34,166 nt of DNA from NCBI GenBank assembly GCA_028692035.1, contig JAQUYD010000021.1:1-34166 (forward strand). Reading direction: 5' to 3'. Both the position numbers and the translations under genes were made by a program. This stretch comes from Oscillospiraceae bacterium. Lineage in GTDB: Bacteria; Bacillota; Clostridia; Oscillospirales; Ruminococcaceae. Position 1 is the first letter of the stretch. Each line of letters starts with the position of its first letter. The notes beneath the pieces were generated by a model. It did no database searches and had not been told where the DNA came from. It saw only the letters and a list, made by a program, of their open reading frames with translations. This document shows positions 1 through 9,847 of the stretch, in pieces.

Positions 1-28
1 ATTTTATCCGGGGATTTTTTTATTTCTA

Positions 29-880
29 TTAATCAAGCTCGATTTTAGAATACAACGGCTTGCCATCGTCCTCTACTTCGACCTTGGTGCGGTTGGGAGT
101 CACGTCTTGCGGGACATATTTTTCGCGGGGCGGACGTTTTTCATACCCGCCGCGGCCGCCGCGATCATTTCTGCCGCCTCTGCCGCCACGGTCCCGTCCG
201 CGATCTCCCCGGTCGCCGCCTTCGGCGGAACGCTCCCGGTTATAGCTTCTCTTTGCAGGGTTGGTGGAGGAAATCACCACCCGGCGGGAAGGCTCTTCCC
301 CGATGGAGGAAGAATTGACCCCGTCGATTCCTTGGATGGTCGCGTGGATCACCCGGCGCTCATAGGGGTTCATGGGCTCCAACGTCATGCTGCGACCGGT
401 CCGGATTACCTGGGCGGAAAGCTTTTTGGCCAGGTTTTCCAAGGTTTTTTCCCGTTTTTCCCGGTAATTTCCGCTGTCCACGACAATGCGGTAATAATCG
501 CCCTCCAGCCGGTTGGCAACTAATCCCGACAAATATTGCAGCGCGTCCAAAGTCTCGCCACGGCGGCCGATCAGCACGCCCAAGCCATCCCCGCTCAACG
601 CGATGTTGGCGCAGTTTTCACTTTCGGTCACGTCGATCTGAACGTTCTCCAGACCCATCTGCTGAAAAATACTCTGCAAATAATTCACCGCGCATTGCGC
701 CTTGGATACTTCGATAAATACCCGGACCTTCGCCATGGAGGCGCCCAGTCCCAGGAATCCCTTCTTCGGCAGATTGATAATTTCAAACTGCGCCGCGTCC
801 CGGTCAACGCCCAGCTGCTCATATGCTTTATCCAATGCCTCGTCCACTGTTCTGCCAGTGGCAATGATTTCACGATTCAC
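29..880 (-). CDS. khpB: KhpB/Jag RNA-binding protein with RGG-rich tail
   Basis: This is a cytoplasmic RNA-binding protein that in Firmicutes acts with KhpA in cell elongation and sporulation-linked functions. The 283-residue product has an N-terminal Jag domain (about residues 1-50, ending in KKGFLGLG), a type II KH domain (GRRGETLDALQYL, about 104-116) and an R3H domain (NPYERRVIH). Start is GTG at 880 with GGAGG seven bases upstream. It is last in the rpmH-rnpA-yidD-yidC-jag set, 30 bp after yidC, as is usual. What is odd is the C-terminus: after R3H, about residues 205-260 are very rich in Arg, Gly and Asp with repeated RGG-like units, and the protein is about 75 residues longer than the Bacillus one. 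Family call is secure; the tail function is unknown. Confidence 0.95.
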   Translation of the reverse strand: MNREIIATGRTVDEALDKAYEQLGVDRDAAQFEIINLPKKGFLGLGASMAKVRVFIEVSKAQCAVNYLQSIFQQMGLENVQIDVTESENCANIALSGDGLGVLIGRRGETLDALQYLSGLVANRLEGDYYRIVVDSGNYREKREKTLENLAKKLSAQVIRTGRSMTLEPMNPYERRVIHATIQGIDGVNSSSIGEEPSRRVVISSTNPAKRSYNRERSAEGGDRGDRGRDRGGRGGRNDRGGRGGYEKRPPREKYVPQDVTPNRTKVEVEDDGKPLYSKIELD

Positions 881-910
881 AATAAAACCTCCATTCCAAA
901 CGGCAAAACA

Positions 911-1990
911 CTAATCCTCGTCCTCAGTATAAACATCGCCGTACCGTTCCGCCATGCGGCGGCGGGCTTCTGCGATTTTTTTGGCGTTGAGCTCTTTCGC
1001 ATTCATGGCTTTTTCTTTTTCACTTTCGTCCAGCAGTTTGCCCTGGGCTTTTCTTTCTTTTAAAAGCCGGCGCTCTTCCCGTTCCTTTTCCTTTTCCGCT
1101 TCCTCCGCGGCCTTTGCCGCTTCGATAGCCGCACTAGGATCATATTTCTTATGCAGAACAGAAGTCTGGGCCATGGTCAGCACGTTGGACAAAAGCCAGT
1201 ACATGCCAACGCCCGCGGGAACCTGAAACGCGAACCACAAAGAGAACAGCGGCATGAAATACATCATGCCCTTCATCATCCCGCCACCGGCCATGTCGCC
1301 CATAGAAAGCTTATTCTGGCGCTGGGACTGGATCGAAATCAGCAAAGAAGTGATACCGGACAAAATCGGAACCAGCAAAAGCGGCAGGTAGACCGACATG
1401 GGCTGGCCGCCCGGGGTCAGCGTTGGGGTCGCCGCCAGATTTACGCCCAGAAAGGAGAAATCCAGGGCCTGCGCCTTGGCAATAAACGAGGCGCCCAGGT
1501 CGCTCCAAGGGGCGGGATCTGCCTGGATGGAATTGATGACTGTGATCTGGGATGCCATGGTGTTACCCGTATTCGCACCAAGGCCGGTGAGGATCGCCGT
1601 AGCCTTTTCGATGATCTCGGCACCGGGCCGAATGATGTGGGTGATCGGCTTATAGATAACGTCGATCATACCAAACAGGATGGGAAAGCTGATCAGCGAA
1701 GGCAAACAGCCGCTCATGGGGTTGTAATGCTCCTTCTCGTACAGCTTCATCATTTCCTCGTTGAGCTTTTCCTTATTGTTCTGGTACTTGCGCTGAAGCG
1801 CGTCCATCTGTGGCTTAAAAATCGCCGTTTTCATCATAGACTTTTGCTGCTTGATCGCAAGGGGAAGCTGCAACGCTTTGGTGATAACGGTGAACAGGAT
1901 CAGCGCAAGCCCATAGTTTTGTACAAGCAAATAGCATACATACATGATCCAGCCGAGAGGCCAGCCGAATACTGTATAAATAAAGTTCAT
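911..1990 (-). CDS. yidC: YidC/Oxa1 membrane protein insertase
   Basis: Inserts membrane proteins together with or independently of Sec. The 359-residue product has the five-helix core: a first helix near residues 8-24, a second near 27-45, a cytoplasmic charged hairpin (about 50-100), then LPSLISFPILFGMIDVIY and two further helices up to about residue 290. The conserved groove Arg of Bacillus SpoIIIJ appears to be replaced by Lys38 (VITKALQLPL). There is no lipobox, unlike SpoIIIJ, and the protein begins directly in the first helix. A long Lys/Glu/Arg-rich cytoplasmic tail (about 292-359) probably forms a coiled coil and may contact the ribosome. The ATG has a GGAGG just upstream. It lies between yidD and khpB in the conserved operon. 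Confidence 0.96.
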   Translation of the reverse strand: MNFIYTVFGWPLGWIMYVCYLLVQNYGLALILFTVITKALQLPLAIKQQKSMMKTAIFKPQMDALQRKYQNNKEKLNEEMMKLYEKEHYNPMSGCLPSLISFPILFGMIDVIYKPITHIIRPGAEIIEKATAILTGLGANTGNTMASQITVINSIQADPAPWSDLGASFIAKAQALDFSFLGVNLAATPTLTPGGQPMSVYLPLLLVPILSGITSLLISIQSQRQNKLSMGDMAGGGMMKGMMYFMPLFSLWFAFQVPAGVGMYWLLSNVLTMAQTSVLHKKYDPSAAIEAAKAAEEAEKEKEREERRLLKERKAQGKLLDESEKEKAMNAKELNAKKIAEARRRMAERYGDVYTEDED

Positions 1991-2069
1991 TCTTTATCCT
2001 CCGTTTACAAATTTTAAGAAGTCGTTTCATGGCGTGTCAAAAGACCTTAAGTAGAAGAGGAGGAGCGGC

Positions 2070-2321
2070 CTAGCCCCTTTCTTTTTTCAAAAACCAGCGG
2101 AAGGTCTCGGGAACCGGGTCCATCCCGCCAGGATGAAAAGGGTGACAACGCAAAATACGCCGAAGCGCCAAATACCCGCCCTTCAAAGCGCCAAATCGTT
2201 CGATTGCCTGAAGCGCGTAGGAAGAACAGGTGGGGTAGAATCTGCAGGTGGGCACTCTCTTGAGTTTAGACAGATATTTCCGGTACAGCCGGATCATCCA
2301 CAGCATCCATTTTTTGATCAT
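2070..2321 (-). CDS. yidD: YidD membrane protein insertion efficiency factor
   Basis: A small membrane-associated protein that helps YidC-dependent insertion. The 83-residue product carries the diagnostic [11 protein letters not shown] block (about residues 26-36) and the [12 protein letters not shown] block (about 60-71). The proposed start at 2321 overlaps the end of rnpA by 56 bp, so translation is probably coupled; no strong ribosome binding site is visible and a start at the next internal ATG (MLWMIRLY) would match the Bacillus length better. It sits between rnpA and yidC as in most Firmicutes. Identity is secure, the exact start is not. Confidence 0.93.
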   Translation of the reverse strand: MIKKWMLWMIRLYRKYLSKLKRVPTCRFYPTCSSYALQAIERFGALKGGYLALRRILRCHPFHPGGMDPVPETFRWFLKKERG

Positions 2322-2652
2322 TTTCTATAAGTCCCAGTCTTTGCAGATGTTTTTGCAAAACAGGTGCGATTGCGGTAGATTTTGCAAGGGGCGTTTTGGT
2401 CCGTGCGACCAAAACAATGTCGTAGCCTTTTTTGATTTTTTCCTGTAGCGGCACAAACGCCGCAACAATGATTCGCCTTGCCCTGTTTCGCTGCACCGCA
2501 TTTCCAACTTTTTTAGACGCGGTAATGCCGATCCGGGTTTCCCCGGTGCGATTTTTGATCACATAGGTGACGATCAATGGGTGCGCCGCATATTTTCCTT
2601 TTGCATAAGCGCGGCGAAAATCACGGTTTTGATTGAGCTTTACAACCTTCAT
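2266..2652 (-). CDS. rnpA: Ribonuclease P protein component
   Basis: Protein cofactor of RNase P, which trims the 5' end of pre-tRNA. The 128-residue product begins with the typical [13 protein letters not shown] block and contains the signature QRNRARRI (about residues 55-62) of the RNR motif. The C-terminus ([13 protein letters not shown]) extends a little beyond the usual 115-120 residues and is the part that overlaps yidD. The ATG at 2652 has only a weak GGAAAG upstream element. A terminator-like hairpin lies about 25 bp upstream, between this gene and rpmH, so its expression relative to L34 may be lowered by partial termination. Confidence 0.96.
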   Translation of the reverse strand: MKVVKLNQNRDFRRAYAKGKYAAHPLIVTYVIKNRTGETRIGITASKKVGNAVQRNRARRIIVAAFVPLQEKIKKGYDIVLVARTKTPLAKSTAIAPVLQKHLQRLGLIENDQKMDAVDDPAVPEISV

Positions 2653-2675
2653 CCTGATCTTTCCGCCCTTTCATG

Positions 2676-2714
2676 AAAAAAACGCCTTTTGTCTTTGCGG
2701 CAAAAGGCGTTTTC
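2676..2714 (-). terminator. Intrinsic terminator or attenuator between rpmH and rnpA
   Basis: Arms at 2679-2691 and 2701-2713 form a perfect 13-bp stem with a 9-nt loop. Read on the minus strand the stem is followed by seven T, ending right at the rnpA leader. It is positioned to end many rpmH transcripts while letting some through to rnpA-yidD-yidC-jag. The structure is seen directly; the attenuation role is inference. Confidence 0.75.
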
Positions 2715-2792
2715 TCTTCGGTATTATTTTCCAGTCCCCCGGAAAATACGGCACATAAAAAGAAAGACCACAAGCGATGTGGTCAACCCTCT

Positions 2793-2927
2793 TTAGTAGG
2801 AGAGACGTGCTCTGCCTTTGGCTCTTCTGCGCGCCAAAACCTTACGCCCATTTCTGGTTGACATTCTCTTGCGAAAACCGTGTTCTTTTTTTCTTTGCAG
2901 CTTTTTGGGCTGGTATGTTCTGAACAT
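2793..2927 (-). CDS. rpmH: 50S ribosomal protein L34
   Basis: Small basic protein of the large ribosomal subunit. The 44-residue product begins [18 protein letters not shown] and ends KGRARLSY, the standard L34 pattern with [15 protein letters not shown] in the middle. The ATG at 2927 has AGGAGGG five to six bases upstream; the longer open frame above it is not coding. A consensus sigma-A promoter (2966-2995) lies about 40 bp upstream. It is the first gene of the leftward operon and borders the dnaA upstream region, the usual position in Firmicutes. Confidence 0.98.
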   Translation of the reverse strand: MFRTYQPKKLQRKKEHGFRKRMSTRNGRKVLARRRAKGRARLSY

Positions 2928-2965
2928 AAATGTCCCTCCTTTCGAGGCTAACCTTGCAAGAATAT

Positions 2966-2995
2966 AGTATATCTTAACCGGACTTGCTCTGTCAA
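2966..2995 (-). promoter_or_regulatory. Sigma-A promoter of rpmH
   Basis: On the minus strand there is a perfect -35 TTGACA (2990-2995) and a -10 TATACT (2966-2971) separated by 18 bp. The start point would fall about 30 bp before the rpmH ATG. This is among the best promoter matches in the window. Confidence 0.88.
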
Positions 2996-3046
2996 TATCA
3001 AAAATGAAAAAAACAGCCGACAAAGCGGAGAAACCCGGTTTTTTTC

Positions 3047-3066
3047 AAAAAATCAGCTGATTTTTT
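3047..3066. repeat. Perfect 20-bp palindrome in the rpmH-dnaA intergenic region
   Basis: Six A, then TCAGCTGA, then six T: a perfect self-complementary 20-mer. It lies between the divergent rpmH and dnaA promoters in very AT-rich DNA. It could be a protein-binding site of the origin or a small bidirectional terminator; the sequence does not decide this. Confidence 0.6.
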
Positions 3067-3152
3067 TCGCTTTTTTGCCTCTTTCCCAAAAGGCGATTTT
3101 CCTCTCTTTTTCGTTTTTTTCATTTTTTAACACCTCTTTTTTGCCCTGTGTT

Positions 3153-3181
3153 TTGTCAATGGAGAATCTGCCCAATATACT
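3153..3181 (+). promoter_or_regulatory. Upstream sigma-A promoter of dnaA (P2)
   Basis: -35 TTGTCA (3153-3158) and -10 TATACT (3176-3181) are separated by exactly 17 bp, five of six matches in each box. It would give a leader of about 140 nt before dnaA. Confidence 0.7.
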
Positions 3182-3216
3182 ATTAAATATATAGATTCTT
3201 TCATCGGTGGAAAACC

Positions 3217-3246
3217 TTGAAAAGGACCTTGCTTGTGTGGTATAAT
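3217..3246 (+). promoter_or_regulatory. Proximal sigma-A promoter of dnaA (P1)
   Basis: -35 TTGAAA (3217-3222), 18-bp spacer, perfect -10 TATAAT (3241-3246) preceded by an extended TGG. A near-match to a DnaA box on the minus strand (3206-3214, 7 of 9) abuts the -35 and another follows downstream, so DnaA autoregulation is plausible. Confidence 0.82.
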
Positions 3247-3255
3247 TTGAAAGTA

Positions 3256-3290
3256 AATTTCTGTTGAAAAAAAATTTTTCCACAGAAATT
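3256..3290. promoter_or_regulatory. Palindrome containing a DnaA box in the dnaA leader
   Basis: Outer arms 3256-3264 and 3282-3290 are perfectly complementary (9 bp). After one T/C mismatch the inner arms 3266-3271 and 3275-3280 add six pairs, leaving a 3-nt loop. The right half contains TTTTCCACA (3276-3284), eight of nine to the DnaA box consensus. It sits just after the P1 start point, so it may be both a DnaA site and an mRNA 5' hairpin. Confidence 0.7.
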
Positions 3291-3330
3291 CTTGATCCTT
3301 TCAACCTAAGAACGGAGGTACTGATGATCG

Positions 3331-4683
3331 ATGGAATCCTTACAGGATATTTTAGACCTCGTCTTCCAAAAGCTGCAGGAAACGATGAACCCCACCGCAT
3401 TTCGGGTTTGGATTAAATGCCTGGAGCCGGTCCGGATGGAAGATTCCACCATATACCTGCAAGTGCAGACAAAATTTATGCGCGACCAGATTTCTCAAAA
3501 ATATACCGATCTATTGGCCCGCACTTTTGAAGAGATCATCGGTTTTCCCGTTACCGTGATCATCAATTACAAATTTAGCGACGAAAGCGTGCCGATGCAA
3601 AAATCGGTGCCGGATCCGCTGACCCGGCAGTATACCCCGGAGGAGATGGCCAAAAACAGCGCCGGGGGCGATTATGAATACACCTTCAGCACCTTTATTG
3701 TGGGCCCTTCCAACAAATTTGCCCATGCGGCCTCCCTGGCTGTGGCCACCAATCCGGCGGGCGCCTACAACCCCCTATTCATTTATGGCGGGTCTGGGCT
3801 GGGGAAAACCCATCTACTATATGCGATTTCCAACGAAATCATCAAAAATAACCCCCACACCAATGCCATCTACATCAAGGGCGAAGATTTTACAAACGAG
3901 CTGATTGAAGCGATCAAATCGGAAACGACCATTGCGTTCCACAACAAATACCGCCAGGCGGACGTTTTGTTGGTGGACGATATTCAATTCATCGGCGGCA
4001 AGGATCAGACCCAGGAGGAGTTTTTCCATACCTTTAATACCCTGTATCAGGCGGAAAAGCAAATTGTGCTGACCTCGGATCGGCCCCCAAAAGAGATTAA
4101 AACCTTGGAGGACCGGCTGCGAACCCGCTTTGAATGGGGGCTGCTGGCGGATATCCAGCCGCCGGATTTTGAAACGCGGATCGCCATTATTCAACGCAAA
4201 GCGGAGCTTTTGGATATCCATGTTCCGGATGAGGTCTGCGAATACATCGCCAATAAGCTCAAAACCAATATCCGCCAGCTGGAGGGTGTGGTCAAAAAGC
4301 TCAAAGCATACAAGCTTCTAGCCGGAACGCCGCCTTCGGTACTCATTGCCCAAAACGCCATCCGGGAGGTACTCAACGATCAGCAGCCAGTACCGGTGAC
4401 GGTAGAACGGATTATATCCGAAGTGGCCCGCACCTGCGGCGTTTCTCCCCAGGATATCCGCTCCAATAAGCGGTCGGCCACCATTTCCTCAGCGCGGCAG
4501 GTTTCCATCTATATTGTACGGGAAATCACCCAAATGTCCATGGCTGCCATCGGCGAAGAGTTTGGTGGGAGGGATCACTCGACTATCGTGTATGCCATCC
4601 AGCAGGTAGAAAAAAATATGAAGGCGGATTTCCGCTATCGGGAGATGGTCGAAGATATCGCAAAGAATATCAAAAACAGCTGA
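3331..4683 (+). CDS. dnaA: Chromosomal replication initiator DnaA
   Basis: AAA+ initiator that binds DnaA boxes and melts oriC. The 450-residue product has domain I (about 1-80), a short linker, the AAA+ domain with Walker A GGSGLGKT (about 153-160) and Walker B LLVDDIQFIGG, and the C-terminal domain IV with the DnaA signature GGRDHSTIVYA that contacts DNA. GGAGG at 3314-3318 lies 12 bp before the chosen ATG; an ATG at 3324 is better spaced but out of frame. Two tandem promoters and a DnaA-box palindrome precede it. Origin sequence lies on both sides of the gene, the bipartite layout of many Firmicutes. Confidence 0.98.
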   Translation: MESLQDILDLVFQKLQETMNPTAFRVWIKCLEPVRMEDSTIYLQVQTKFMRDQISQKYTDLLARTFEEIIGFPVTVIINYKFSDESVPMQKSVPDPLTRQYTPEEMAKNSAGGDYEYTFSTFIVGPSNKFAHAASLAVATNPAGAYNPLFIYGGSGLGKTHLLYAISNEIIKNNPHTNAIYIKGEDFTNELIEAIKSETTIAFHNKYRQADVLLVDDIQFIGGKDQTQEEFFHTFNTLYQAEKQIVLTSDRPPKEIKTLEDRLRTRFEWGLLADIQPPDFETRIAIIQRKAELLDIHVPDEVCEYIANKLKTNIRQLEGVVKKLKAYKLLAGTPPSVLIAQNAIREVLNDQQPVPVTVERIISEVARTCGVSPQDIRSNKRSATISSARQVSIYIVREITQMSMAAIGEEFGGRDHSTIVYAIQQVEKNMKADFRYREMVEDIAKNIKNS

Positions 4684-5007
4684 TTTTCCACCCTTTCGAC
4701 CATTCCACAATGCACCGGGTTTGGAAAAAAAGAAGCAAACCAATTTATTTTCCTCATTTTCAACGATGTTTTCAACATTTTTTTAACTTTACACCTTCTG
4801 TTTTGTTGGAACAAAATTTTATTTTTTTTGTTTCAATCTTTTCACAATTTGCCAACGCGTCTTTAAACGGCTGTAAAACAAGGACAAACCCTTTCTGCCT
4901 GCAGGTTTGCCGCCCTGTTTTCACAAATCCACAACCCCTACTACTAAGACTAAATTAATATTCTTTCTTTTTTTCTGTTTCGTTTACTTTTTTTGATCTG
5001 TGGAGAA
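4684..5007. other. oriC: Origin of replication, dnaA-dnaN part
   Basis: AT-rich, gene-free stretch between dnaA and dnaN. DnaA-box-like sites on the plus strand include TTTTCCACC (4684-4692), CATTCCACA (4701-4709) and AAATCCACA (4925-4933); on the minus strand TTCTCCACA (4999-5007, eight of nine) overlaps the dnaN start region. No perfect TTATCCACA box is present, so this lineage may prefer a T-rich variant. T- and A-runs at 4740-4840 and 4953-4990 would melt easily. Position between dnaA and dnaN and the DnaA-trio element make the origin call strong; the exact box set is inference. Confidence 0.85.
4925..4960 (+). promoter_or_regulatory. DnaA box, GC cluster and DnaA-trio unwinding element
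   Basis: A box-like AAATCCACA (4925-4933) is followed by the short GC cluster CCCC and then by consecutive triplets CTA CTA CTA AGA CTA (4938-4952) leading into AATTAATATT and a T-rich tract. This box, GC-cluster, 3'-GAT-5' triplet order is the known basal unwinding element onto which DnaA loads as a filament in Bacillus subtilis. It lies about 70 bp before dnaN, the same side as in Bacillus. Confidence 0.82.
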
Positions 5008-5023
5008 AAGGAGTGTGACTTCA

Positions 5024-6133
5024 TTGAAATTCAATTGTTCCCGCCCAGAATTATATGAGATCGTTTCCAATGTGTCCCGCGCAGTTTCCGGCAAAACCTC
5101 CCTGGCGGTGCTGGAAGGGATTTTGATCCGCGCCAAAGGGGACACCCTTTCCTTTTTGGGCTACGACCTGGATCTGGGAATTTCCGCCCAGATGGGCGCC
5201 CGGGTGGAGGAAGAAGGAGAAATCGTTCTCTCCGCTAAGCTGTTTGTGGATATGATGCGCCGCATGAACGGCGATACCGTAAGCATTCAGACGGACGAAA
5301 AATATTTGACCGAAATCAAAAGTGGCGCTACCGAGTTTACGATTTTGGGCATTCCGGCCGATGAATTTCCGGAAATCCCCGCGGTACAGGAAGAACAATC
5401 GGTCAGCCTGCCACAGCATCTTTTGAAAAGCATGATCGACCAGACCCTTTTTGCCATTTCCACCAACGATTCCAAACCGGTTCATACGGGATCCCTCTTC
5501 CAATTGGAAGGCGGGGAACTTCGGGTGGTATCGGTGGATGGATTCCGTCTGGCCTTACGAACAGAAAAGGTCTCTGCGGAGGGAGAAGCACAATTTATCA
5601 TCCCGGGAAAAACCCTCTCGGAAATGAATAAGCTTCTTTCGGAAGATGACGACGAGCAGACCCGGCTGTACCTGTCCCGCAAGCATGTGGTGGTACAGAT
5701 TGGCCAGTATAAGGTCATTTCCCGGTTGTTGGAAGGGGAATTTCTCGATTATAAGGCTGCCATCCCGGCAGGCAGCACCACCACAGTCACGGTGGAGGTT
5801 CGTCCGCTGATCGAGAGCATTGAGAGGACTTCCCTTTTAATTTCCGACCGGCTCAAGAGCCCTTTGCGAATTCAATTTGAAGAAGAGCAAATCAAAATGT
5901 CCTGCTCCACCGCCATCGGCAAGGCTTACGATCAGCTGACTTGCCGGCTGGAGGGGGACGAAGTGGAGATTGGTTTTAACAACCGCTATATGCTGGAGGC
6001 GCTGCGCGCCACCGGCTGTGATCAGGTGAATCTTTTGATCAGCGGCCCTCTTGCCCCTATGAAGATGGTGCCGATTGAGGGGGACAGCTTTTTGTTTTTG
6101 ATTCTGCCGGTGCGGCTGAAAAGCGAGGTTTAA
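5024..6133 (+). CDS. dnaN: DNA polymerase III beta sliding clamp
   Basis: Forms the ring clamp that tethers the replicative polymerase. The product reads KFNCSRPELYEIVSNVSRAVS at its N-terminus and PIEGDSFLFLILPVRL at its C-terminus, with three clamp repeats in 369 residues. I chose the TTG at 5024 because AAGGAG (5008-5013) is 10 bp upstream and the resulting start aligns with other DnaN proteins; an in-frame GTG at 5000 would add eight residues but has no ribosome binding site. A minus-strand DnaA-box-like site (4999-5007) abuts the ribosome binding site. It lies 340 bp after dnaA with the origin between them. Confidence 0.96.
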   Translation: MKFNCSRPELYEIVSNVSRAVSGKTSLAVLEGILIRAKGDTLSFLGYDLDLGISAQMGARVEEEGEIVLSAKLFVDMMRRMNGDTVSIQTDEKYLTEIKSGATEFTILGIPADEFPEIPAVQEEQSVSLPQHLLKSMIDQTLFAISTNDSKPVHTGSLFQLEGGELRVVSVDGFRLALRTEKVSAEGEAQFIIPGKTLSEMNKLLSEDDDEQTRLYLSRKHVVVQIGQYKVISRLLEGEFLDYKAAIPAGSTTTVTVEVRPLIESIERTSLLISDRLKSPLRIQFEEEQIKMSCSTAIGKAYDQLTCRLEGDEVEIGFNNRYMLEALRATGCDQVNLLISGPLAPMKMVPIEGDSFLFLILPVRLKSEV

Positions 6134-6173
6134 TCAGCAAAAAGGGCCTGAAAAGGCGGAAAGCAGGCGCAAT

Positions 6174-6401
6174 ATGGCGGAAGTTCGTATATTTCCCATC
6201 CGGACCGAGTGGATCCGGCTGGACCAGTTTTTAAAATTCTGCGGCCTGGCCGAGACCGGCGGCCATGCAAAAGAGATCGTGGCGGAAGGGGCTGTACTGG
6301 TCAACGGCGAGGTATGTACCGCCCGGGGAAAGAAACTCCGCCCCGGGGACAGGATCCGGGTTGACCAATATGATCTCGAGGTAGGTTCCAGTGAAAATTG
6401 A
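6174..6401 (+). CDS. yaaA: S4-domain RNA-binding protein (YaaA/RlbA type)
   Basis: A 75-residue protein consisting almost wholly of an S4 RNA-binding fold: IRLDQFLKFCGLAETGGHAK, then AEGAVLVNGEVCTARGKKLRPGD. In Bacillus and relatives the equivalent gene between dnaN and recF is linked to ribosome biogenesis. It overlaps the start of recF by 11 bp, so the two are probably translationally coupled. The start at 6174 lacks a strong Shine-Dalgarno sequence. Family is clear from sequence and context. Confidence 0.92.
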   Translation: MAEVRIFPIRTEWIRLDQFLKFCGLAETGGHAKEIVAEGAVLVNGEVCTARGKKLRPGDRIRVDQYDLEVGSSEN

Positions 6402-7494
6402 CCGGCTGGATCTGGAAGGCTTTCGGAATATCAAAACCTTGTCCGTCGCCCCCTGTGAAACGGTCAATATCATCTACGGGGACAACGCCCAGGGAAAGAC
6501 CAACCTGCTGGAGGCCATTTGGCTTTTGTCCGGGGCAAAAAGCTTTCGGGGCGCAAAGGACGCCGAATTCGTGCGTTTTGGGGAAAGCCGCGCCTGCATC
6601 GAAGCGGTTTTTCAGTGCGGCGGGCGGGAGCAGACCTCGAAAATTTTGCTGGATGGAAAAAAGACCGCTTGGCTCAACGATATCAAAAAAGATTCGGTCA
6701 CGGCTTTTGCAGGTATTTTTACGGCGGTGGTTTTTTCCCCGTCCCATCTGGGGCTGGTCAAGGATGGGCCCGCCGGGCGGCGCAAGTTTTTAGATACCTC
6801 CATCTGTCAGATCACCCCACGCTACATTGGCATGATCGGCCAGTACCAGCGCATTTTGTTACAGCGCAACACCTTGCTCAAGGATATTTCCTACGCGCCA
6901 GATTTAATGGACACGATAGGGGTCTGGGACGAAAAGCTGGCGGTGCTGGGCGGGGCGATCATCCGGATGCGGATGGAATATACCCGCAGGCTGATGAAAG
7001 AAGCGCAGGCCATTTACAATGGCATTTCCATGGAGAGGGAGGCATTTTCCCTTTTTTACCGGCCCTTTGGACTTTCCGTAAAAGAAGGGCAGACCCAAGA
7101 AGAGATCGCCGTGCAGCTGCGGGAAACACTCATTCAAAACCGGGCGGAGGATCTACGTACCGGTGCCACCGGCGTGGGCCCCCATCGGGATGATTTGGAA
7201 ATTACCATCGACAGCCGCAGCGTTCGCGCGTTCGGTTCCCAGGGGCAGCAGCGCAGCTCGGTTTTGGCCTTAAAGTTGGCGGAAAGCCGCTGCATCGGTG
7301 AGATTTTACAAGAAAAGCCGGTGATTTTGCTCGACGATGTCATGAGCGAACTGGACCAGAACCGCCGGGAATATTTGCTTAACCATTTGACTGGCAGCCA
7401 AATTTTTATTACCTGCTGCGACAAAGGGTATTTTACCAGGCTGGAGGGCGGCCGGGTTTTCCGGATGGAAAACGGAATGCTGGAACTGGAATAA
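6391..7494 (+). CDS. recF: DNA replication and repair protein RecF
   Basis: SMC-like ATPase that loads RecA at gaps together with RecO and RecR. The 367-residue product has Walker A GDNAQGKTN (about residues 30-38), a VGPHRDD block (about 270), the ABC-type signature GSQGQQRS and Walker B ILLDDVMSELD near residue 310. The start is GTG at 6391 with GAGGTAGG upstream, inside the end of the S4 gene. Position dnaN-yaaA-recF-remB-gyrB is canonical. Confidence 0.97.
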   Translation: MKIDRLDLEGFRNIKTLSVAPCETVNIIYGDNAQGKTNLLEAIWLLSGAKSFRGAKDAEFVRFGESRACIEAVFQCGGREQTSKILLDGKKTAWLNDIKKDSVTAFAGIFTAVVFSPSHLGLVKDGPAGRRKFLDTSICQITPRYIGMIGQYQRILLQRNTLLKDISYAPDLMDTIGVWDEKLAVLGGAIIRMRMEYTRRLMKEAQAIYNGISMEREAFSLFYRPFGLSVKEGQTQEEIAVQLRETLIQNRAEDLRTGATGVGPHRDDLEITIDSRSVRAFGSQGQQRSSVLALKLAESRCIGEILQEKPVILLDDVMSELDQNRREYLLNHLTGSQIFITCCDKGYFTRLEGGRVFRMENGMLELE

Positions 7495-7506
7495 GGGGGC
7501 AAGGGG

Positions 7507-9784
<2,278 letters not shown>

Positions 9785-9847
9785 GGCAACCGCTCTTCCC
9801 ATATGATATTCCAAGCAGGCCAGGGCCTGCTTGCTGGAGGAATCTTC

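Noticed and set aside
1151-2017. A 288-codon plus-strand frame opposite yidC
   Set aside because: Low-complexity Arg/Gln/His composition, no start signal, fully antisense to YidC.
3324-3420. Alternative dnaA start at ATG 3324
   Set aside because: Better spaced from GGAGG but in another frame that soon stops; DnaA domain I begins at 3331.
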